Shown piece by piece: positions 36,185-45,226 of a stretch of 64,000 nucleotides of DNA; the stretch's first letter is position 1; every line of letters starts with the position of its first letter. The stretch spans positions 49,710 through 113,709 of the forward strand of contig NZ_JAGETV010000008.1 of the NCBI RefSeq assembly GCF_017571465.1, written 5' to 3'. Source of the stretch: Thiomicrorhabdus marina. Its GTDB lineage: Bacteria; Pseudomonadota; Gammaproteobacteria; Thiomicrospirales; Thiomicrospiraceae. The notes beneath the pieces are model-generated. The model was not told where the DNA came from, did no database searches, and was given only the letters and a program-made list of their open reading frames with translations. The position numbers and the translations under genes are program-made.

Positions 36185-36442
36185 AAGTCCTCTCAATCAT
36201 TTCTTATCGCCCAAGGTCTTGCTTCTATTTAGGCCTTGCGGTGTCTTTTATTGATTCCTTCTAATACTTTGATTTTTCAGAAAAATATTCGGTATTTTCC
36301 CACTTTTTGGTAAGGCCTTTGTTGGCGGAGTATTGCAAAAAGTTTTCTTTTAATTCCTAATTTTGATTGACTCGGTATTAAAACGGCGTTAAATTATTCG
36401 CGAATTTCATTATATACTAAAAGAAATAACGAGTTTGTTGTA

Positions 36443-36462
36443 GCCGGTTAACCCGGTTTTTT
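36443..36462 (+). terminator. Possible short intrinsic terminator
   Basis: CCGG-TTAAC-CCGG followed by seven T residues. The stem is short. It lies in the 343-base gap between folA and mop; nothing else is recognised in that gap apart from the palindrome at 36474. Confidence 0.4.
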
Positions 36463-36473
36463 TACAAAAAACT

Positions 36474-36492
36474 ATATGTACAAAAGTAAATA
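36474..36492 (+). promoter_or_regulatory. Mo-cluster operator, site 1 (before mop)
   Basis: ATATGTACAAAAGTAAATA. It matches sites at 36801 and 41172 with consensus WTATKTAYWAAARTAAATA, and lies 36 bases before the mop start. Confidence 0.6.
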
Positions 36493-36527
36493 ATGATTTT
36501 TGTTAGTCAGAGTTAAGGAGAATACTT

Positions 36528-36737
36528 ATGAAATTTAGTGCACGTAATCAAGTCATTGGCACGATTAAGGCGATTAATGTCGGAGCCGTCAATAGCGAAG
36601 TCGTGCTTGAAGTTGCCGAAGGTGTCGAAATGGTCTCGATTATCACCAATAGCTCGGTTAAATCTTTGGGATTAAAAGTAGGTCAACAGGCATATGCGGT
36701 AATCAAGGCCTCTAATGTCATGATTGCCGTCGATTAA
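36528..36737 (+). CDS. mop: Molbindin (Mop), single TOBE-domain molybdate-binding protein
   Basis: A 69-residue single Mop/TOBE domain (SARNQVIGTIKAINVGAVNSEVVLEVAEGVEMVSIITNSSVKSLGLKVGQQAYAVIKASNVMIAVD) that in relatives assembles into hexamers storing molybdate or tungstate in the cytoplasm. AAGGAG gives a good ribosome-binding site. Followed by its own terminator. ModC encoded downstream lacks the usual C-terminal TOBE domain, so this stand-alone domain may supply the oxyanion-sensing or storage function. Confidence 0.92.
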   Translation: MKFSARNQVIGTIKAINVGAVNSEVVLEVAEGVEMVSIITNSSVKSLGLKVGQQAYAVIKASNVMIAVD

Positions 36738-36758
36738 GTTAACGCTGCTTCTATTTTC

Positions 36759-36790
36759 TAAAAACGGTGCGTAAACAACACCGTTTTTTA
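36759..36790 (+). terminator. Intrinsic terminator of mop
   Basis: AAAACGGTG pairs with CACCGTTTT around a 9-base loop; a T tract follows. Confidence 0.85.
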
Positions 36791-36800
36791 TTGAAAAGCG

Positions 36801-36819
36801 ATATGTATTAAAATAAATA
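36801..36819 (+). promoter_or_regulatory. Mo-cluster operator, site 2 (before the porin-mod operon)
   Basis: ATATGTATTAAAATAAATA, the weakest of the three matching sites. It ends only 10 bases before the porin ATG, so a bound protein would mask the ribosome-binding region as well as the promoter. Confidence 0.55.
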
Positions 36820-36829
36820 AAGTAAAATT

Positions 36830-38161
36830 ATGTCACTATTTAATCGCTATACTATGCTCGCCGTTTTGAGTTCGGGGCAATTGTTATTGCTTCCAAGTAG
36901 CGCAGCTGCCAATACCGAACTGTTTTTTGAAATCCGCGAGCGCGCCGAGCACCAAGAAAACCTCAACGATAAGTTCTACGGCATTCATCCAAAAGTGGGT
37001 GAGTCGAGTGATAGTTATCTATTGAGTCGTGTTCGAATCGGCTTAAATCATCAGTTTGATGAGAACTGGAGTGGGCGTGTCAGTTTGCAAGATAGCCGTG
37101 TTTTCGGTTGGGGTTTTGAAGACGAAAACTGGGTCAACGGTGAATTTGATGGGATTGAAAATAACCCGCAGAGCGATCCGCTGGAGCTTGGACAGGCGTG
37201 GTTGCAATATAAAGACGATCATGTGCTTGCCAAAGTTGGGCGGCAGAGTCTCTCTTACGGTAACCAGCGTGTTTTCGGACCGGGCGCTTGGAAAAACTCC
37301 GGCAAATGGATTTGGGATGCGGCCAAGCTACGCGTTAAACAGGGTAAAAACTGGCTTGATGCTTTCTACGGTAAGACCATGACTCACGATCCTGATCAGT
37401 TCAGTCTAGAACATCGTCACGGTTTTACCGGTTCCGGTCTGTACGGCCATTTTCAATTATCCCGCCAGTGGTTAGTGGAACCGATGTTGTTCACCAAGTT
37501 CAATGACTACAGCCAGAGTTATCAGGAAAAGGATCAGTTGAACTATGGGGCGCGTGTGCTGTATCAAGACTACGGTTTTAAAGTCGATGCCACGGTAATT
37601 AAGCAGGTCGGTGATGTGCTCAATAATGCCGGACAAGTTGTCGATATCGATGCCTACGGTTACAACTTTGATGCCAATTACCGCTTATCGCCACAGTGGA
37701 TGTTTGGGGTTACGCACTCGTTTGCCAGTGGTGACGATAAATCCACTGCTCAGAATGAGCGTTTTGATGGCGCTTACGGCGCGGCGGCCAAATACTACGG
37801 GCATATGAATGTAATGGCTTGGTCTAACTTGGCGGATTACGGGGTGATTGCCAATTATCGTCCGCTGCGCGACTGGGACATTCAAGCCGAATATCATCAG
37901 TTTTATGCAGATGAAATGGATGATGCGTGGAAGGCTTATAAAACCGGTTTGTCAGCGCAAAGTGATCATTACGGTGATGAGCTGGATTTGATTGCATCTT
38001 ATCGTTACAGCAAGCAGTTGGATTTTAAATTGGGCTTAGGTGTTTTTATGCCGGGTGACGGCATTAAACAAGCGGTTGCCAATGGACAGACTAATTTGAC
38101 TGACGATAACGCTTATTCCGGCTTTTTCCAAATCCAATATAAATTTAAGCAGAGTCTATGA
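36830..38161 (+). CDS. Alginate-export-type outer-membrane porin
   Basis: A 443-residue beta-barrel protein with a signal peptide (cleavage after SSAAA). The N-terminal ELFFEIRERAEHQENLND, later YLLSRVRIGLNHQF and GRQSLSYGNQRVFGP, and a final Phe-containing strand (GFFQIQYKFKQSL) fit the alginate_export (AlgE-like) family. Being first in the mod operon with a 4-base overlap with modA, it is most likely an outer-membrane entry route for molybdate, tungstate or a complex of them; this role is inferred from context. Confidence 0.82.
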   Translation: MSLFNRYTMLAVLSSGQLLLLPSSAAANTELFFEIRERAEHQENLNDKFYGIHPKVGESSDSYLLSRVRIGLNHQFDENWSGRVSLQDSRVFGWGFEDENWVNGEFDGIENNPQSDPLELGQAWLQYKDDHVLAKVGRQSLSYGNQRVFGPGAWKNSGKWIWDAAKLRVKQGKNWLDAFYGKTMTHDPDQFSLEHRHGFTGSGLYGHFQLSRQWLVEPMLFTKFNDYSQSYQEKDQLNYGARVLYQDYGFKVDATVIKQVGDVLNNAGQVVDIDAYGYNFDANYRLSPQWMFGVTHSFASGDDKSTAQNERFDGAYGAAAKYYGHMNVMAWSNLADYGVIANYRPLRDWDIQAEYHQFYADEMDDAWKAYKTGLSAQSDHYGDELDLIASYRYSKQLDFKLGLGVFMPGDGIKQAVANGQTNLTDDNAYSGFFQIQYKFKQSL

Positions 38162-38892
38162 AATCGATAAAACAACTCTTTATTATCGCGGTTAGCCTAT
38201 TTGCGCTAAGCCATGCTTCTTGGAGCTATGCCGCAGAATTAGTAATCGTTTCCGGCGGCGGTTATAAAAAACCGATGCAGGAAGTGATTAACGCTTATCA
38301 AGCTGAGACCGGTAAAAAGGTCGATGCGAGCTACGGCAATATGCGCCAAATCACTGCGCAAGCTCAAGCGTCGAGCAAAATTGCTTTGGCAATTGGTGAT
38401 CAAAAGTTCTTTAGCCAAACTGACAAGTTGTTCGCTGGCTATCAGTCAATCGGCGAAGGCAAGTTGGTGATTGCTTGGGCAACAGGCAGTCCGGCAATTA
38501 AGCAAGACAATGATTTAACCAATTTACAAATTACCCGTATTGCCCATCCGCACGCTAAAAAAGCGATCTACGGGCGTGCTGCAATCGAGTGGTTAGCCGC
38601 CAATAACCTGCAAGACAAGGTGATGGATACGGTGATGCAGGCGTCAACGGTACCACAAGTCTCTTCGTATTTGGTGGCGCGTGAAATTGATGCCGGTTTC
38701 ATCAATTTGACCGATGCGATTGGTTTGGGCGACCGCATCGGCGGTTACAAAGTGTTGGATAAGGGGTATACGCCTATCAAAATCGTTGCCGCGACCGTTG
38801 ATGGTCATCAGCAGGATGTCGAGCTAGTGGCCTTCCGTGACTTTTTGAAAACTGAGCAAGCGCAGAAGATTTTCCAGCGTTATGGGCTCTAG
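38158..38892 (+). CDS. modA: Molybdate/tungstate ABC transporter substrate-binding protein (ModA-like)
   Basis: A 244-residue periplasmic type II binding protein. Signal peptide ending SYAAE; VVSGGGYKKPMQEVINAYQAETG at the start of the mature protein corresponds to the A-S/AASL oxyanion pocket region of ModA. The downstream half has YGRAAIEWL, VPQVSSYLVAREIDAGFINLTDA as in ModA. The start ATG overlaps the porin stop. The pocket differs from E. coli ModA (GGGYKKP), so molybdate versus tungstate preference cannot be settled by eye. Confidence 0.87.
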   Translation: MKSIKQLFIIAVSLFALSHASWSYAAELVIVSGGGYKKPMQEVINAYQAETGKKVDASYGNMRQITAQAQASSKIALAIGDQKFFSQTDKLFAGYQSIGEGKLVIAWATGSPAIKQDNDLTNLQITRIAHPHAKKAIYGRAAIEWLAANNLQDKVMDTVMQASTVPQVSSYLVAREIDAGFINLTDAIGLGDRIGGYKVLDKGYTPIKIVAATVDGHQQDVELVAFRDFLKTEQAQKIFQRYGL

Positions 38893-38916
38893 TCATCACC
38901 GACGAGGAGGGCGCCA

Positions 38917-39579
38917 GTGCAGTGCGGGCTAACGCCGATATGGATTAGTTTGCAAGTCATGCTTTGGAGCAGTCTGCTATTGATTGTTATCGGCTTGCCG
39001 CTGGCATGGCTTCTGAGTCGACGTAGATGGTGGGGACAAGGATTACTTGAAGTTGTGGTGACTTTGCCACTGGTGTTTCCGCCGATTGCCATCGGCTTTT
39101 TTCTATTGCTGATACTGGGGCGTGACGGCTGGGTTAATAATCTCCTGCCGGAGGGCTTTCAGTTGGAATTGATTTTCTCTTTTACCGCGTTGGTGTTGGC
39201 AAGTGTGATTGCCGGTTTGCCGTTGATGATTAAACCGATTCAGGCTGCTTGGCAGAGTGAAACTTCGCAATTAGTCGAAGCGTCTTACGGTTTGGGTAAA
39301 ACACCTTGGCTGACTTTTTGGCATATCACTTTACCGAGTATCGCGCCTGCGGTGGCGGCTGGATTAACGCTTGGTGTTGGGCGCGGTATGGGAGAGGTTG
39401 GTATGAGTTTGATGCTGGGCGGCAATTTAGTCGGTCAGACCGATACTTTATCCTTGGCGATTTATAACTCGGTTTTGGATGGCGATTTTGACTGCGCCAT
39501 GCAATTTACTTGGATTTTGGCAGGCATCGCCCTGACCCTGTTTGTCGTGTTACGACGACTTGGGCAACGCCGTTTTTAA
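38917..39579 (+). CDS. modB: Molybdate ABC transporter permease ModB
   Basis: A 220-residue inner-membrane permease with five or six helices. The EAA loop that contacts the ATPase is visible: LVEASYGLGKTPWLTFWHITLPSIAPAVAAG. LPLVFPPIAIGFFLL is typical of ModB. The start is GTG 38917 behind GAGGAGGG. Confidence 0.92.
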   Translation: MQCGLTPIWISLQVMLWSSLLLIVIGLPLAWLLSRRRWWGQGLLEVVVTLPLVFPPIAIGFFLLLILGRDGWVNNLLPEGFQLELIFSFTALVLASVIAGLPLMIKPIQAAWQSETSQLVEASYGLGKTPWLTFWHITLPSIAPAVAAGLTLGVGRGMGEVGMSLMLGGNLVGQTDTLSLAIYNSVLDGDFDCAMQFTWILAGIALTLFVVLRRLGQRRF

Positions 39580-39612
39580 CTTTACAAAATAATAACCACA
39601 ATAGGATAAACC

Positions 39613-40461
39613 ATGATTTTTTTCCAAACCCATGAAATCGAAGCATGGATTAACGAAGACGCGCCACTGGTTGATTTAACCGGTCACTTGCTTGGTGTTG
39701 AAGGACAAATTGCTGAATTGACCGTGCGCACTCGCCACACGACGCGTTTGACGATGATTGAAGAAGCGGCACGTATTTTCCAGATTTTGGGGGCGGAAGT
39801 GGTGTTTCAAGCTGAGTCCGGCTGCGATGTTGAAAAAGGCGCCGTGATTTTGCAGGCGGTTGGTCGAGCCGATGCATTGCATCGTGGTTGGAAAGTGGCG
39901 ATGAATTTGTTGGAATATCTGTGTGGCGTGGCGACACACACGGCACAAATGGTTGCCGAGGTGAAAGCGGTCAGCGATATTCCGCTCTTGGTAACGCGCA
40001 AACATATTCCGGGAATGAAAAAGCCGATGACCAAAGCGATTTTAAACGGCGGTGCGCATCCGCATCGTCTAGGTCTGTCGGAAACAATTCTGGTATTTGA
40101 AAATCATTTGAATCTGATTGGTGGACGCAAAGCATTGGCTGAGAAAATTCCATCGATTCAGTCCGCCGCTTGCGAGAAGAAAATCTCGGTTGAGTGTGAC
40201 ACGCTGGAACAAGCGCTTCAGGCTGCGCAAGCCGGCAGTGATTTGATTCAGTTTGATAAGGTGCCGGTTGACATTTTGCAGGAGTGGGTCAAGCAGTTAA
40301 AAAGCCAATTTCCGGCGCTGCAAATCGTGATTGCCGGTGGCGTGAATCTGCAAAATGTTCGCGACTACGCGCAATCTGGTGTGGACGGCATTGTGCTGAG
40401 TTCGGTCTATCATGCCAAGCCCGCGGATATTGGCGTCACCATTGAGCTATTGAGTGAATAA
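39613..40461 (+). CDS. modD: ModD protein (quinolinate phosphoribosyltransferase-like)
   Basis: A 282-residue enzyme related to NadC, found in molybdate transport operons. NEDAPLVDLTGHLLG at the N terminus, MNLLEYLCGVATHTAQMV, VTRKHIPGMKKPMTKAILNGGAHPHR, SVECDTLEQA and the C-terminal barrel end IAGGVNLQNVRDYAQSGVDGIVLSS are visible. Its biochemical role is not established, although the fold implies a phosphoribosyl-transfer reaction. Located between modB and modC. Confidence 0.9.
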   Translation: MIFFQTHEIEAWINEDAPLVDLTGHLLGVEGQIAELTVRTRHTTRLTMIEEAARIFQILGAEVVFQAESGCDVEKGAVILQAVGRADALHRGWKVAMNLLEYLCGVATHTAQMVAEVKAVSDIPLLVTRKHIPGMKKPMTKAILNGGAHPHRLGLSETILVFENHLNLIGGRKALAEKIPSIQSAACEKKISVECDTLEQALQAAQAGSDLIQFDKVPVDILQEWVKQLKSQFPALQIVIAGGVNLQNVRDYAQSGVDGIVLSSVYHAKPADIGVTIELLSE

Positions 40462-40462
40462 G

Positions 40463-41116
40463 ATGCGAGATGCTTCGGCGCATGCACTGACATTTGACCT
40501 GCAAGGCAATCTGCATACCGGTCTGGGGTTGAAAGCGGTGCGTTGGCAAGGACAAATTCCAGCAAACAAGATGATCCTACTGACCGGTGAATCCGGCAGT
40601 GGAAAAACCACCTTAATGCGCGCGCTTTGCGGGTTAAGTGAGCATATTTCCGGTTCGGTGCACTGGGGTAAGACATTGTGGCAGGATTCCAAAAAACACT
40701 ACCATCCGGTCTATAAACGACCGGTCGGAATTATGTGGCAACACTACTCGCTGTTTCCGCATCAAACGGTAGAAAAGCAACTGCGTTTTGCCTTCAACTG
40801 CGGCAAACGTGCTAAGACACTGCTTGAAGTGTTCGGTTTAGATGGTTTGCAGAATCGTTATCCGCATCAACTTTCCGGTGGCCAGCAACAACGTGTGGCT
40901 TTAGCGCGCACTTTAATGCGTTCGCCACCGATTCTGTTCCTTGACGAACCGCTGAGCGCGCTGGATATGAATACGCGGCAGCGACTTTTACAGTGGCTAT
41001 ATCAAGAACAGCAAGAGCGCCAATTCAGTCTAGTGGTTGCCAGTCATGACCCAAATGATTGGCGTAGCTTCGATTACGAAAACTGGCATTTGCAGGATGG
41101 GAAAATTGTGATTTAG
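40463..41116 (+). CDS. modC: Molybdate ABC transporter ATP-binding protein ModC, without TOBE domain
   Basis: A 217-residue ABC ATPase. Walker A GESGSGKTT, Q loop MWQHYSLFPHQ, signature LSGGQQQRVALAR, Walker B ILFLDEPLSALD and the switch His in VVASHDPNDW. E. coli ModC is about 350 residues with two C-terminal TOBE domains; here the protein stops right after the ATPase. ATG 40463 is used; GTG 40454 within modD is an alternative. Confidence 0.9.
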   Translation: MRDASAHALTFDLQGNLHTGLGLKAVRWQGQIPANKMILLTGESGSGKTTLMRALCGLSEHISGSVHWGKTLWQDSKKHYHPVYKRPVGIMWQHYSLFPHQTVEKQLRFAFNCGKRAKTLLEVFGLDGLQNRYPHQLSGGQQQRVALARTLMRSPPILFLDEPLSALDMNTRQRLLQWLYQEQQERQFSLVVASHDPNDWRSFDYENWHLQDGKIVI

Positions 41117-41139
41117 GCTGATCTTTCTATTTTTGAAGT

Positions 41140-41167
41140 GCTCGCTGTTGCGAGCTATTTTTTATTT
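41140..41167 (+). terminator. Intrinsic terminator of the mod operon
   Basis: GCTCGC-TGTT-GCGAGC followed by TATTTTTTATTT. Confidence 0.88.
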
Positions 41168-41171
41168 ATCG

Positions 41172-41190
41172 TTATTTACTAAAGTAAATA
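41172..41190 (+). promoter_or_regulatory. Mo-cluster operator, site 3 (before the TonB receptor operon)
   Basis: TTATTTACTAAAGTAAATA; its core TATTTAC-TAAA-GTAAATA (41173-41190) is a perfect 7-base palindrome. It ends 19 bases before the first TonB receptor gene. Confidence 0.65.
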
Positions 41191-41209
41191 TAGTTTTAAA
41201 GGGGGTATT

Positions 41210-43249
41210 ATGTTCCTGGCTCATTTCAATCAAAAGCGCCTAGCGGTATATGTTCAGAGGTTATTTTGGTTATCCGCGTTTACGGCTTCTTCGTCGTTCG
41301 CTAACTCGCAGGTTTTTACTTTAGGCAAAATTCAAGTCCAAGCCGAGACGCAAAGCATTGACGCTGAAAGAATTGATGTTGAACAGAGCTCCGAGCAGGG
41401 AGCAAGCAATGTCGGAGAGGTTATTGCAGAAGTTCCTGGAGTCACCTTGCAAGTTGGTGGCCGTCGTGCAGAGACACGTGCCAATATCCGCGGCTTTGAT
41501 TCGAGACAGGTCATGCTGTATCTGGATGGTATTCCGATTCATGTCCCTTATGACGGAAATATCGACCTAAGCCGCTTTCAATTAGCAGACCTGAGTCAGG
41601 TAGAAGTGTCTAAAGGGTTAGGGTCTTTATTGGAAGGGCCTAACGCACTGGGTGGTTCCATAAACTTGGTTACTCGTAAGCCGGTTCAAGCATTTGAAGG
41701 CACTCTCGATTTTTCGATGGAGGCTGGTGAAGAAGGTTTATTTAAACATTCGCAAAACTTTCAAGTCGGCTCAGTTTTGAATGAATTCTTCTATTTGCAG
41801 GCTGGGATTAGTGCATTTGATGCAGATGATTTTCCATTGTCGGCTGACTATCAGCCGCAGTCCAATAATGGGACGGTTTATCAAGGGGAAGGAGAGCGCT
41901 TGCGATCCGGCTCGGAAAATTTAAGTGCCAATTTAAAACTTGGCTATACGCCTAATTCAACTGATGAATACTCGTTGAGTTTCTATCGTACCGAAGGCTC
42001 AAAAGAATCTAGCCCTTATGCAGGGACTGCGGATACGGTGCGTTATTGGGATTGGCCGCAATGGGATAAGCAGAGTCTTTATTATGTTGGTTATACTCAG
42101 TTCGGAAGTGGTCAGCAAGCTGCCTATATAAAATCACGGCTGTTCTATGATCAATTTGACAATGCGTTGAACTCTTATGATGACTCAGGTTATTCGACGG
42201 TAACTAAGGGGTATGCTTTCCGTTCGCAATATAACGATCAGAGTATTGGCGGCTCATTAGAAGGTGGTTTGCCGATTGCCAATCATTTATTAAAGGCGGC
42301 GCTGTTTGTTAAACATGACGAGCACAAAGAGCGCGACAACGATAGTGATAATGCCGACTTGGATAATCGTTGGCGAACTTTTCAGGCAGAAACTTATGCT
42401 CTCGGTTTAGAGGATCAAATTCAGCTGAGCCAAGAGACACGTCTGACTTTAGGCTACCGTTACGATCATTATGAATTAACCAAAACCGATGACGGTAATT
42501 CGGATACCGACCCTAAAGGCGCTCAAAATCAAGGTAATTGGCAGGCAAAGTTACATCATCGTTTAGGTAATCATGAATTATTGGCTGGCGTTTCGCTCAA
42601 ATCGCGTTTTCCGGGGATGAAAGATCAAGTTTCCTATCGTCTGGGTCAGGCAATTCCTAACCTAGATTTGCAAGCCGAGACGGCATTGCACTATGAAGTG
42701 GGTATGGCCGGCCAATTAGGCAATACACGTTATCAGGCCAATCTGTTCTACGCAGACATTCGTGATGCGATTGAAACTATAGCTGTAGCAGATATTAATG
42801 ATGTTTGCGGTGGCGATACTTGCGACCAAAACCAGAATGTCGGCTCAGCAAGTTCTAAAGGGATTGAGTTACAGAGTATGACGGCACTGTCTGATACTCT
42901 CGATATTGCTGTGAGCTACAGTCATGTGATTCGTGATTTGGCGGACAAAAATATCGTTGCGACCTATTCACCTAAAAATACGCTTAATTTGAAATTGGAT
43001 TGGTATCCAAACCAGGCATGGCATTTCGGCTTGGACGGGCACTACCAGTCGGACAGCGAAACCCGATTTGATGGAACCCGTCCTACCGACCGTTTTAGCT
43101 TATGGAATTTGCGTGCACACTACCGAATTAATTCACAGTGGAAAAGTAATATTGTCTTAAAGAATCTTTTTGACAAAGATTACCAAATTGCTGAAGGCGA
43201 TCCTATGCCGGGCAGAACCCTTTATGCCAATCTTCAATACCGTTTTTAG
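41210..43249 (+). CDS. TonB-dependent outer-membrane receptor 1
   Basis: A 679-residue gated channel. Signal peptide (ASSSFANS), plug domain (NVGEVIAEVPGVTLQVGGRRAETRANIRGFDSRQVMLYLDGIPIH; later SKGLGSLLEGPNALGGSINLVTRK), and a C-terminal barrel ending TLYANLQYRF with the terminal Phe. Substrate is not obvious from sequence; the shared operator and the mod genes upstream suggest a molybdenum/tungsten or metallophore ligand. GGGGG at 41200-41204 is the ribosome-binding site. Confidence 0.92.
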   Translation: MFLAHFNQKRLAVYVQRLFWLSAFTASSSFANSQVFTLGKIQVQAETQSIDAERIDVEQSSEQGASNVGEVIAEVPGVTLQVGGRRAETRANIRGFDSRQVMLYLDGIPIHVPYDGNIDLSRFQLADLSQVEVSKGLGSLLEGPNALGGSINLVTRKPVQAFEGTLDFSMEAGEEGLFKHSQNFQVGSVLNEFFYLQAGISAFDADDFPLSADYQPQSNNGTVYQGEGERLRSGSENLSANLKLGYTPNSTDEYSLSFYRTEGSKESSPYAGTADTVRYWDWPQWDKQSLYYVGYTQFGSGQQAAYIKSRLFYDQFDNALNSYDDSGYSTVTKGYAFRSQYNDQSIGGSLEGGLPIANHLLKAALFVKHDEHKERDNDSDNADLDNRWRTFQAETYALGLEDQIQLSQETRLTLGYRYDHYELTKTDDGNSDTDPKGAQNQGNWQAKLHHRLGNHELLAGVSLKSRFPGMKDQVSYRLGQAIPNLDLQAETALHYEVGMAGQLGNTRYQANLFYADIRDAIETIAVADINDVCGGDTCDQNQNVGSASSKGIELQSMTALSDTLDIAVSYSHVIRDLADKNIVATYSPKNTLNLKLDWYPNQAWHFGLDGHYQSDSETRFDGTRPTDRFSLWNLRAHYRINSQWKSNIVLKNLFDKDYQIAEGDPMPGRTLYANLQYRF

Positions 43250-43258
43250 GAGATAGGC

Positions 43259-45226
43259 ATGAGGTTGAATGGGTTTAAATTAAACAGATCAATTTTATCT
43301 GTTTCGGTGCTACTTGCTATGGCCGAAGTGTCTGCGGCGGAACAACTTGATGTGGTACAAGTCAATCCGGCCAAAGGCATTCAGACCGATGATGTGTATT
43401 CGGAACCGAAAAGTTTTACGCATAATACGCAGACTTTTACTCAAGAGTCGATGCGTGATTTACCGGTTGCAAATGCGTATGAAATGCTGGATTACGCAAC
43501 CGGTGCTTTTATTCAGACTCAAGGACGAAAATCCCCGTATTTTGCCAGTATTCGTGCCGGCTCGAATCTCGGCATTATTATCGATGGCGCTTATTTACCG
43601 CCACCGGCCGCTTCGAAGGTGCTGATGCAATTACCGGTGACGGCAATTGATTCAATGACCATTGTGCGTGATGCCAGTGCTTTGAATCTTGGTCCGCTTA
43701 CATCGATTATCGGCCCGATGACCAGTTCACGTACGGAAGGTTTTATTGTCATTAAAACTCAGAGCGGTTTCAAAAAACCGAATCGTGAGTTGCATGCCAA
43801 GGTTGGTTCTTATCGGCAGTTTGAAGTCGATACGAGTCTGTCTGGAAAATTCTCTGATGAAGTGGCTGGAAGAGTTGTTTTTGCCCATCAGCAAAAGCAG
43901 GGACCAAGCGATTATTACAATGATTATCGCCGAGACGTAGGCTTATGGAAGTTAGAGGGTTTGGGTGAAAATTATGATTGGCAGGTCAATTTTTTCCATG
44001 CGGATGGCGAGAAAGGCTTGCAACAAGGGCTAGATACGTCAGGAGTTAGCGACGCTAAGTGGCGTTATGATCCATTGAAAATGCGCATGATTAATGCCCA
44101 GGCGGGTTATTACTGGAATCAGCATAGTACGACTGCAGTTCGTCTGTCGCATACCCAAAGTGATGCGCTGTTACAGAAATACAGCCATTCTAATCCAGAT
44201 GCCTATGCAGAAGAAAAAACCGAAGAAGAGTTTATTAATTTTGACCTAAGCCATGCCCTTAACCAGGAATTGGCTGGCGGTCAGAATTCACTTCGCTTTG
44301 GTTACAATTCTATGTGGTATCACAATCCAACCGGAATGTTGTATTACCCGGGTTGGGAGCGAAAAGAACAGATTCAAGCGCTGTATTTACAAAATGAATT
44401 TCGTCAACAAAGATGGTCGATCGATATGGGGCTGCGTGCTGATAAACGCACCATCGATAAAGGTTATGAGCAAATTGGCAGTCAACGCCGATTGATTGAA
44501 GATGTTGAGTTGGACACTTTGTTAACTGGAGCGCTTGGTGCAAGTTATCAGTTAACTCAACAGGATCTATTGACACTGCGCATTTTGTATACCGAACAGC
44601 AACCGGTCAGTGTTTATACATTAAATAACGATCAACTTGAGCAAGAGAACCGTTTACGCACAGAGCTGGGGTGGAGTCGTAAATGGCTTGTTTCGCCGTA
44701 TTACAGCCTAAAAACCACGCTGACTGGTTTTCATGAGCGTCTAAAAAACGGCGCTTATGTGGCTGGTCAGGTTGATGACCCGCAAGATACAGAGAGCAAG
44801 ATCAATGTTTATGATAATGCCAGCTGGACGAACAGAGGCTTTGAAATAGAAGTTGAAGGCGGGTGGGGACAGTTTAGTTACGGCGTGGCTTATAGTCGCG
44901 TATCGCCAGGCGATACGCCGACCGGTGTGGTTAATGTTCCAGAATCTCTGGTTCGTGCTCGAATCGGTTATCAAACTGAACCATGGCAGTTTAATTTAGG
45001 CGCACGCAATATGGATGAATTCATCTCTGCAAATAAAGCTGGAATGGGCTCGGCAGGCGGTTTTACTAGTTACGACGCTTCGCTTGGTTATCGTTTTAAA
45101 CGCTCCGGGCTATCACATCATTTGGTTTTTTCAGCAAAGAATTTAACCGATCAGAAGTATGAAACTGTGTACGGCTTTCCAAGTGAAGGTCTGAATTTAG
45201 GAGTTGACTACTATGTTCGTTTCTAA
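43259..45226 (+). CDS. TonB-dependent outer-membrane receptor 2
   Basis: A 655-residue receptor, 9 bases after the first. Signal peptide ending AEVSAAEQ; plug (NAYEMLDYATGAFIQTQGRKSPYFASIRAGSNLGIIIDGAYLPPPAASKVLMQLP); barrel ending GVDYYVRF. The plug and the first receptor's plug are clearly different, so this is not a recent tandem duplication. It carries no obvious N-terminal signalling extension. The downstream binding-protein gene begins within its last codons. Confidence 0.9.
   Translation: MRLNGFKLNRSILSVSVLLAMAEVSAAEQLDVVQVNPAKGIQTDDVYSEPKSFTHNTQTFTQESMRDLPVANAYEMLDYATGAFIQTQGRKSPYFASIRAGSNLGIIIDGAYLPPPAASKVLMQLPVTAIDSMTIVRDASALNLGPLTSIIGPMTSSRTEGFIVIKTQSGFKKPNRELHAKVGSYRQFEVDTSLSGKFSDEVAGRVVFAHQQKQGPSDYYNDYRRDVGLWKLEGLGENYDWQVNFFHADGEKGLQQGLDTSGVSDAKWRYDPLKMRMINAQAGYYWNQHSTTAVRLSHTQSDALLQKYSHSNPDAYAEEKTEEEFINFDLSHALNQELAGGQNSLRFGYNSMWYHNPTGMLYYPGWERKEQIQALYLQNEFRQQRWSIDMGLRADKRTIDKGYEQIGSQRRLIEDVELDTLLTGALGASYQLTQQDLLTLRILYTEQQPVSVYTLNNDQLEQENRLRTELGWSRKWLVSPYYSLKTTLTGFHERLKNGAYVAGQVDDPQDTESKINVYDNASWTNRGFEIEVEGGWGQFSYGVAYSRVSPGDTPTGVVNVPESLVRARIGYQTEPWQFNLGARNMDEFISANKAGMGSAGGFTSYDASLGYRFKRSGLSHHLVFSAKNLTDQKYETVYGFPSEGLNLGVDYYVRF

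Noticed and set aside
36185..36527. Molybdenum cofactor riboswitch or classical ModE site before mop
   Set aside because: No conserved Moco-motif structure visible, and the palindrome present does not fit the ModE consensus I know; the three-site motif is reported instead.
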